Source: an uncultured Oscillospiraceae bacterium (GTDB taxonomy: Bacteria > Bacillota > Clostridia > Oscillospirales > Acutalibacteraceae). Taken from it: DNA of 64,000 nt. Below are positions 57,439 to 64,000 of the stretch, in pieces (position 1 is the first letter of the stretch; each line of letters begins with the position of its first letter). The position numbers were made by a program, and so were the translations under genes. The stretch lies in assembly GCA_900552265.1 (NCBI GenBank), contig URZE01000004.1:1-64000 (forward strand). Direction: 5' to 3'. Below the pieces are notes generated by a model, which saw nothing but the letters and a program-made list of their open reading frames with translations, did not search any database and was not told the origin of the DNA.

Positions 57439-60400
57439 TTAAATTGTTTTTGAAAAACTTTCATTCAAATAAAAAGAATAGATGATAAGTTCTTTTACGT
57501 TAATTCCGGAAATTTTTTCAAGAGCATATTTGTATAAATTAAGTTGTGTGGAATATTTTTCATATAAATCTTTGATATTTTCAGTTTTGTCAGTTTTGTA
57601 ATCAACTATTACATACTTTCCGTTTTCTTGAAAAGCGCAATCCAAAGCTCCCTGCATAACCACAAAAGTATCTGAAATTTTTTCAGAGATAGCATGTTTG
57701 TTCAGTAATTCGGGGGGAATTTTAACCGAAAATCTTTGTTCACGCAGCACTTTTTTACTTTGTAGTATTCTTTTAGCGAGCGGAGAATTTATAAATTTTT
57801 GAATTTGAGTTACATTTAAACTTTCGGATTCTTTAACTGTCAAAAATTCTTCTGATAAAAGATAATTAATTTCAGATTTTACTCCATTTAACGTAGCTCT
57901 TTTAAAGTTTGCAAAGCACATAAATTTGTGTAGAGCAGTACCTTTTTGTGCGGGAGTGAAATTTTTTTCCGAAGCAAAAGATGGTTTTGAATTTGCCGTA
58001 TATTGTTCCCAATCGCCACTTTGGTTCATCATAGAAGCCGAAATTTTGAGCGGTAAATTTATAAATTCTTTGTAAGGATAAACAAAATCAAATCTGTCAT
58101 TTATGATTTGTCTCCATGCAGCATCAAAGTTTTCGACTGAATTTTGGGTTTCTGCGCATTCTTCGTAATTGTCGAGAGTTTCGGGTTCGGGAGAAATCAA
58201 ATTAATATCCCAGTTCAAATGTTTTGAATTTTTTTCGGAAATATATTCGTTTAAATTCATAATATTGCAAAGTTTGTTTCTGAGAGTGCTCTGGCATATG
58301 CATAAAATTATCCAAGACGCAAAAGAACTTGAATTTTTTACTTCAAATGGTGATATATTGTCAGTGTCCTGGGTTAACATCAGACTTTTTTCAATTATTT
58401 TAGTGGGTTCTTTTATTGAAGCTATTAAAAAAAGTTTTTGTTTTGCTCTGGTTAGAGCTACGTAGAATATACGCATTTCTTCAGAAATATCTTCATTTTG
58501 ATTTTGAGAAAATACAGCTTTTCTCATTAAATTGTCAAATTGTAAAGTACCTTCGTCATTTTTTAGTTTCATAGCCGGGCCAAAATCTGAATTAATAATT
58601 ACCTTATTTTTATCGAAATTAAATTTTTTTCCGCATCCCGCTACTATACACACCGGGAATTCAAGACCTTTTGATTTGTGAATGCTCATTATTTTGACTG
58701 TATTTTCATATTCGGAAGATATCGAAGCGGGTTCCAAGTCGGATTTTTTTTGTCTGATATTTTCTATATAATCTAAGAATCCCGATAGTCCTTTGTGATA
58801 TTGATTTTCGAATTTTTCTGCGTATTGAACCAAAAGTTCAAGATTTGCTTTTTTAACTTCTCCTTTTGCTTTGGCAAGGCATAGAGCCGGGTAATCGGTG
58901 TCTTGGTATATAAATTCAATTAATTCTCCACAAGGAACTGTGCAAGAAATTTTTCTCCAGTAATTGATTTTTTCTAAAAAATCCGTACATTTTTTCATTC
59001 CGTTTTCGGATGATTTTTTTACTGCAAAATAGAATAAATTATTTCTGTCAGACTCTCGAATTTCACTGAGTTCATCTACATTAAATCCAAATATTGGACT
59101 CATCATTGCGGATATCAACGGTATATCTTGAACCGGATTGTTTATTGTTTGGAGTATGGAGATTATGTTGGAAATTTCAGAGGTATCGAGGAATTTTTCT
59201 TTGGTTTCCGACCAAGCCGGTATACCTTGCTCCAAAAGCCTCGAAGCGTAAATGTGAGCATGAGCATTTGAACTGCGCATGAGTATGCAAAAATCAGAAT
59301 AAGTTATGGGTCTTTCGGTTCCGTTTTCAATTACCTTATATTTTTGATGAATCATTTCTGTAATTTTTTCTGCGATAAAATCGGCTTCAAGGATATTTGA
59401 GTTTTCCTGAGATTGAGAAGTGTCTATTATTGAAAAATTTATATCACATTCGTCGTTTTGAGTTTCTTCTTTGTATATACCCGGAACAAGTTTTTCCTCA
59501 TCATTGTACTGTATTTCTCCGACTTCTTCAGACATGATGCTTTCAAAAATAAAATTTATACTGTCTATAATTTTTGGATTGCTTCTGAAATTTTTCCCCA
59601 AAATTATTTTGGCCGGATAATTGTTTTCTTCTTTGGAATAGAGTCGATAATCGCTTTTTTTACCTAAAAATATCTGAGGTTTTGAATGTCTGAATTTATA
59701 TATGCTTTGTTTAACATCGCCTACGCAAAACATTTTGTTATTGTTGTTTATCAGTTTAAAGATAGTATTTTGAATTTCGTTTATATCTTGGTATTCATCT
59801 ACCATTATTTCTGCATATCTGTTTGAAATTTCAAAAGCTATATCGCTTGGATTTATTTCACCTGAATCGGTATCTTTCGAAAGAAGTTTTATGGTCCAGT
59901 GTTCTAAATCGCTGTAGTCGGCGATATTTTTGATGGTTTTTAGATAGGAAATTTCCTCGCAGAAATAGTTTGTAACCTCGAAAAGAGTTTTTGTTACGAC
60001 TTTAAATTTTTTTAATGAATTTATTGTTCCGAGTTCGGAAAATGTAAAATATTTCTTAGAGTTTTCGATTAAATTTTTTGCATATTTTCGTTTTTCGGAA
60101 ATTACATTTTTTTCAAAATCACAGTCTTTACACCTTAAAGGTTTAAATTTAGAGAATGAAAATTGAGTAATTTTTTCTGCGATTTTATCCCAACTTTCAA
60201 TGTTTAATGATTCCATAATTGAATTTGCTTCAGATAAATCTTTTTCAATGGCTTCTCCATAAGATTTTTGTATATTTTCATTTTTTGAGGAAACGGTTTT
60301 TATTTGAGAAAGTATTTTTTGAACTTCCGTAAATGATTTTTTTGCAAAATTAACGGCGATTTTTCCCCATGGAGAATCTTTTACAGGGGTAATATTTTCA

Positions 60401-60996
60401 TACATTTTGCAAACATTGTTCATCCATTTCTTGGGGAAAGGTAAAGAACGGGTAAAATCATATATTTGTTCTATGATAAGAGATAAAGAATTGTCATTTT
60501 TTTCATTTCCGAAAAGATTTGCGGTATATATGAAATCGGGATTTTGAAATTCATAAAAATCATTTAAAGTTTTTTCCATGGCTTGGTTTTTTATAATGGA
60601 AATTTCACTTTCTTCGGCGATTCTGAATTTTGGGGATATTCCGAGTTTATAAAAATTTTCTCGTATTATACTTGCGCAAAAGCTGTGAATTGTACCCAGT
60701 GAAGCGCATTTAAGCATGATTTGTTGATTGTGGAGATGAGAATTTTGAGGATTTTTGCTTATCATTTCGGAAAGTCTTGCCGAGATTCTATTCCTCATTT
60801 CCTGTGCAGCGGCTTTCGTGAAAGTAACGATCAGAAATTTATCTATATCTATAGGATTATCCAAGTCTGTTATTTGTTTTATGACTCTTTCTACAAGTAC
60901 CGAAGTTTTTCCCGAACCTGCCGCTGCCGATACCAGTATACTGCCACCTGTGGAATTTATAGCATTTTCTTGCTCCGGTGTCCATTTTCTGCTCAT
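57439..60996 (-). CDS. addA: ATP-dependent helicase/nuclease subunit A
   Basis: AddAB resects double-strand breaks and loads RecA in Gram-positive bacteria. The 1185-aa AddA has the UvrD-type helicase motifs (Walker A SAAAGSGKTSVLVERV, motif II VDEYQDIN, ending FYVALTRAKQKLF) and a C-terminal RecB-type nuclease domain with the key VDYKTDKTEN and the QLNLYKYAL segment. Length is normal. It starts four bases after the addB stop, so the two subunits are produced together. Confidence 0.96.
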   Translation of the reverse strand: MSRKWTPEQENAINSTGGSILVSAAAGSGKTSVLVERVIKQITDLDNPIDIDKFLIVTFTKAAAQEMRNRISARLSEMISKNPQNSHLHNQQIMLKCASLGTIHSFCASIIRENFYKLGISPKFRIAEESEISIIKNQAMEKTLNDFYEFQNPDFIYTANLFGNEKNDNSLSLIIEQIYDFTRSLPFPKKWMNNVCKMYENITPVKDSPWGKIAVNFAKKSFTEVQKILSQIKTVSSKNENIQKSYGEAIEKDLSEANSIMESLNIESWDKIAEKITQFSFSKFKPLRCKDCDFEKNVISEKRKYAKNLIENSKKYFTFSELGTINSLKKFKVVTKTLFEVTNYFCEEISYLKTIKNIADYSDLEHWTIKLLSKDTDSGEINPSDIAFEISNRYAEIMVDEYQDINEIQNTIFKLINNNNKMFCVGDVKQSIYKFRHSKPQIFLGKKSDYRLYSKEENNYPAKIILGKNFRSNPKIIDSINFIFESIMSEEVGEIQYNDEEKLVPGIYKEETQNDECDINFSIIDTSQSQENSNILEADFIAEKITEMIHQKYKVIENGTERPITYSDFCILMRSSNAHAHIYASRLLEQGIPAWSETKEKFLDTSEISNIISILQTINNPVQDIPLISAMMSPIFGFNVDELSEIRESDRNNLFYFAVKKSSENGMKKCTDFLEKINYWRKISCTVPCGELIEFIYQDTDYPALCLAKAKGEVKKANLELLVQYAEKFENQYHKGLSGFLDYIENIRQKKSDLEPASISSEYENTVKIMSIHKSKGLEFPVCIVAGCGKKFNFDKNKVIINSDFGPAMKLKNDEGTLQFDNLMRKAVFSQNQNEDISEEMRIFYVALTRAKQKLFLIASIKEPTKIIEKSLMLTQDTDNISPFEVKNSSSFASWIILCICQSTLRNKLCNIMNLNEYISEKNSKHLNWDINLISPEPETLDNYEECAETQNSVENFDAAWRQIINDRFDFVYPYKEFINLPLKISASMMNQSGDWEQYTANSKPSFASEKNFTPAQKGTALHKFMCFANFKRATLNGVKSEINYLLSEEFLTVKESESLNVTQIQKFINSPLAKRILQSKKVLREQRFSVKIPPELLNKHAISEKISDTFVVMQGALDCAFQENGKYVIVDYKTDKTENIKDLYEKYSTQLNLYKYALEKISGINVKELIIYSFYLNESFSKTI

Positions 60997-61000
60997 ATTT

Positions 61001-64000
61001 TCAATTGTCCTTTTCGATTATTTTTTCCAAAGCTTTTTTGTTTGTCATATTTGTGGGAATTTCGCTGAATATTTCTTTTTCATAGCAGCATATTGGAAGA
61101 TAGCAACATTTTTCACATGCAGTGTATCCTTTGAAAATTGGTTTTGCCGATACTTTACCGCTTTGTAGACAACTTACCATTTCTGTTATTAATTTTTGAG
61201 AATAATCTGATATAAGATGTAATTCTTCAGAGTTTATAGTAGATTGTGATTTTTTTATTTCGCCATTTTTAATTTCAGCAGGTATAAAAATTCCTTTTCC
61301 GTCTTTTTCCATTCCTAAAATAGATTCGGAGTCATCTAAAAGTAAACCGTTCATACATAATTTTTCAAAAATTTTAACTGTTTCCGATTGGATAGTTTCA
61401 CTTTCTATTGCATCTATAACAGGTTTTAAAGCAGTAAAATACAGCATACCTGCAGGAATTATTTTACCGTATTTTTTTTCACCGTTTTTCTTAACGGCAG
61501 TCAAATATATAAGCATTTGCATGTTTAAACCGAATAAAATATCCGATAATTTGAATTCTTTTATACCTGTTTTATAGTCGACTATTCTTACATAAGTTCC
61601 TTTTTGAGATTTCATAATGTCCACACGATCAATTTTTCCTTCAATGGTGATAACGGTTCCGTTGGGCATGTTTATTTTTAGCGGAGGTATATCTCCGTTT
61701 TCTGCTATTTGAAGTTCAAGATCAGAGAGTTCAAAAGAACTTTGTTCAAACTCTTTTACAAAATATTTTGCAAGAAAAATAAGAGAAGAATTTAATTTTT
61801 TTATTCCGTATAAAAATCTTTGTGGTTTACCGTCAATTCCACCCAAATTTTTCTCAGTGTAGTCTTTGGTAATTGATTCTATCTCACATTTAATTTCTTC
61901 TTCCGGAGCGGATATGATTGTGTGATTTGGGTATTTTTTAAATAATTTTTCAAGAGAATAATGTATAATATTTCCATATTCTATTGCTCCGAATGAAGCT
62001 TTTTTTAAAGATTTTGCTCCCAAAGCGTATTGACAAAAGTATCCGAATCGACAAGTATAATATTTTTCTATTTGAGATGCGGAAAGCTTGATTTGTTTTC
62101 CGAAAAATTTTTCTGCTCTTTCAGGATTTTCAAAATCGAGAGGTTTGTTTAGAAATATTTTTTCGAGGGTTTTATATTTTTCTTTGTAAAATTCACTGTT
62201 TATGTAATATTTTTTAAGTTCATTTGAAAATGATGAATTTTTTCCGAAATTTGTAGCCAGTATCTCAAAAGACGGTTTTTGTTTCCAAATTTTTTCTTTT
62301 GGACCCGAAGTATAACGATTTGTGATTTTTATTTTGGGAAAAATCCGTATTATTTCTTTTATTATTTCGGATGGAATATTTCCTTTTCCCGAAAAGTTTG
62401 ACGAAGGCCAACTTACAAATAATTTTTCTGATGCATTTGAAATTGCCATATATGCGAGAAATTTTTCTTGAATTAAGAACGTTTTGACATTATCTGTAAT
62501 TTCAACTCCTAAAGAGGCCATGAGATTTATTTCGGATTCAGTGAATATAGCCGAAGAATCGGGAGTTTTTGGAAATTCTCCGTTAACTGCACCTATTAAA
62601 AACACCGTTTTTACGCTTGAAAGACGTATGGTATCTGCTTGACCTATTACCACATTGTCGAGACTTTGGGGAATAGTAGAAACTGTGACAGAGTTTGAAA
62701 CTGAACGAAGTATGTCGGCATATTTTTTGACTGAAATTTTAGTATTTTGAAATATCTCGGAAATTTTACTCAAAATATTCATTGCACAGTCCCATGCGCT
62801 GGATTCACACTGCGCTTCTACTGTTTTATTCGCTTTGGCTAAATTTTTGCATAAGTTTTTTAAATTTTCCGCTGCATTTACATCTAAAAGAAGTTCATAA
62901 ATAGATTTTGATATTTTATCTGCAGTTGTTCGTTTTGTTTTGTCGTAAAAATTTTTAAGAGGGGATACTATTTTTTTTCGGAGTTCATTTATGTTTTCAA
63001 GTTCATTTCTGCTTTCTTCATCCCAAACTTTTTCAAATCCTTTAGGATGCATTGTGAACTCTTCGAACCACGAATGACCTGTTATATTCCAAAGAAAAAT
63101 ATAATTTTCAACTATTGATATTTCTTCTGTTGATAAATCCACAAGCCCAGATTTTAAAAATCGAAAAATTTCCTGTGAATCAAATTCCGAAGCTATGGTG
63201 TCGAGTGCTGAAAATATTAAATTCATTACGCTTTTGTGAAAAATTGTATTCGGAGAATTTAAAAAATAGGGTATATCGTATTTTTTGAAAGTGCTTTTAA
63301 GAATATTTTTGTAATTTTCAATATTTCTTACGATTACAGCGAAATCTCTAAATCTGTAATTTTCAGTCATAACTGTTTTTACGATATTTCTTGCTACATA
63401 TTCACATTCTTCGAATTGAGTCAAAGCATTGTATATTTCAATATTTTGAGGAATTACTTCACTTGAAGATTTTTCAGGACAGAATATGCTTTCTTGTAAG
63501 ATTAAGAGATCTTTTTTCTTGAGTTTTGAGTTTTTTTGAAGAAATATTGGTTCAGAAATTTCAACTGAATTTGAATGTGCGTCTTTTTGAATTTTTTTAA
63601 TTGTTTGATAGACATTGAAAAATAAACTTTTTTCATCATAATTTTGAATGGAAGTATCAAAACAAAACGCCATATATATATTTTCTGCTTGAGTAAGTAT
63701 TATTTGAAGTATGCTGCTTTGTTGAGGTGTAAAACTGCTGAATTCATCGAAAAATATGTTAAATTCTTTAAAAACTTTGTTTTCTCTAATGATATTTTCA
63801 AGTTTGTTTAAATTGTCCAAAGAATCCTCGAATTTACTTTTAGTCAATTCTTCATAAGAATTAATTATTGTTTTTATTTCGGAAATTTTTTGTTTAAGAG
63901 TATCACCGGAATTGAGCTGTTGAATTTTATTTAATTGTTCGAAACTTATTTTATGAGTTTTGAATTCTTCTGCCGTTCTCAACATGAGGTCAGCTACTGT
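61001..64000 (-). CDS. addB: ATP-dependent helicase/nuclease subunit B, partial
   Basis: The frame is open to the right edge (TVADL precedes the ATG at 63985), so the N-terminal part with the ATP-binding loop lies outside. The visible part, about 1000 residues, has the inactive helicase-like region and the C-terminal nuclease domain with VRIVDYKTG. Four cysteines for a 4Fe-4S cluster surround the nuclease: one in YYTCRFGYFC and three in ACEKCCYLPICC. Full AddB is usually about 1100-1150 aa. It is followed directly by addA. Confidence 0.95.
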   Translation of the reverse strand, partial: TVADLMLRTAEEFKTHKISFEQLNKIQQLNSGDTLKQKISEIKTIINSYEELTKSKFEDSLDNLNKLENIIRENKVFKEFNIFFDEFSSFTPQQSSILQIILTQAENIYMAFCFDTSIQNYDEKSLFFNVYQTIKKIQKDAHSNSVEISEPIFLQKNSKLKKKDLLILQESIFCPEKSSSEVIPQNIEIYNALTQFEECEYVARNIVKTVMTENYRFRDFAVIVRNIENYKNILKSTFKKYDIPYFLNSPNTIFHKSVMNLIFSALDTIASEFDSQEIFRFLKSGLVDLSTEEISIVENYIFLWNITGHSWFEEFTMHPKGFEKVWDEESRNELENINELRKKIVSPLKNFYDKTKRTTADKISKSIYELLLDVNAAENLKNLCKNLAKANKTVEAQCESSAWDCAMNILSKISEIFQNTKISVKKYADILRSVSNSVTVSTIPQSLDNVVIGQADTIRLSSVKTVFLIGAVNGEFPKTPDSSAIFTESEINLMASLGVEITDNVKTFLIQEKFLAYMAISNASEKLFVSWPSSNFSGKGNIPSEIIKEIIRIFPKIKITNRYTSGPKEKIWKQKPSFEILATNFGKNSSFSNELKKYYINSEFYKEKYKTLEKIFLNKPLDFENPERAEKFFGKQIKLSASQIEKYYTCRFGYFCQYALGAKSLKKASFGAIEYGNIIHYSLEKLFKKYPNHTIISAPEEEIKCEIESITKDYTEKNLGGIDGKPQRFLYGIKKLNSSLIFLAKYFVKEFEQSSFELSDLELQIAENGDIPPLKINMPNGTVITIEGKIDRVDIMKSQKGTYVRIVDYKTGIKEFKLSDILFGLNMQMLIYLTAVKKNGEKKYGKIIPAGMLYFTALKPVIDAIESETIQSETVKIFEKLCMNGLLLDDSESILGMEKDGKGIFIPAEIKNGEIKKSQSTINSEELHLISDYSQKLITEMVSCLQSGKVSAKPIFKGYTACEKCCYLPICCYEKEIFSEIPTNMTNKKALEKIIEKDN

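Overview
This 64 kb window is a strongly AT-rich stretch of bacterial chromosome. The gene content points to a Gram-positive, endospore-forming member of Clostridia. The markers are sigma-G, SpoIIP, CwlD and a YlmC/YmxH-type protein (sporulation); a SCIFF peptide next to its radical-SAM maturase (a Clostridia hallmark); AddAB instead of RecBCD; and a fused AdhE and a rubrerythrin (fermentative, anaerobic life). I lean towards a host-associated lineage near Oscillospirales/Ruminococcaceae, but that placement is inference and no rRNA gene is present to settle it.

Layout. 1-1.0 kb: 3' part of a gene with a possible Cys/His/Asp triad, followed by a frameshifted remnant. 1.2-6.2 kb: str operon (rpsL, rpsG, fusA, tuf). 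6.2-11.1 kb: a minus-strand double-glycine-leader gene, then metK-pheS-pheT. 11.1-18.8 kb: sigG, a penicillin-binding carboxypeptidase and a pseudouridine synthase, then minus-strand ndk, rubrerythrin, murC, an uncharacterised membrane protein, a 70-aa membrane protein and spoIIP. 19.0-19.2 kb: tRNA-Gln(CUG) and tRNA-Pro(CGG). 19.5-26.2 kb: accessory island with a lipoprotein, a decayed IS200/IS605 element and three large proteins that each carry a signal peptide and a glycosyltransferase-type domain (methyltransferase-GT8-ricin lectin; GT8; Stealth-ricin lectin). 26.2-45.0 kb: housekeeping block infC-rpmI-rplT, an rRNA/tRNA methyltransferase, dprA, topA, trmFO, plsX, rnc, ftsY, yqeK, rsfS, leuS, adhE and yifB. 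45.3-53.4 kb: two P-type ATPases flanking the SCIFF locus, plus small membrane proteins. 53.4-64 kb: a secreted unknown, a hemolysin-III protein, cwlD, radA and addAB (addB runs off the right edge).

Most of the window is translation, tRNA/rRNA maturation, envelope and recombination machinery. DprA, YifB/ComM and RadA together suggest, but do not prove, competence for DNA uptake. Three features stand out. First, the 21.2-26.2 kb cluster encodes exported enzymes of families that normally work on cytosolic nucleotide sugars, and two of them end in ricin-type lectin domains. This would fit toxin-like or host-directed glycosylation. Second, the SCIFF peptide has only four cysteines and has lost Cys32, the residue that forms the known thioether. 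Third, three solitary minus-strand genes at 6.3, 32.5 and 45.4 kb carry double-glycine-type leaders followed by unrelated cores, each behind its own TTGAC(T/A) promoter.
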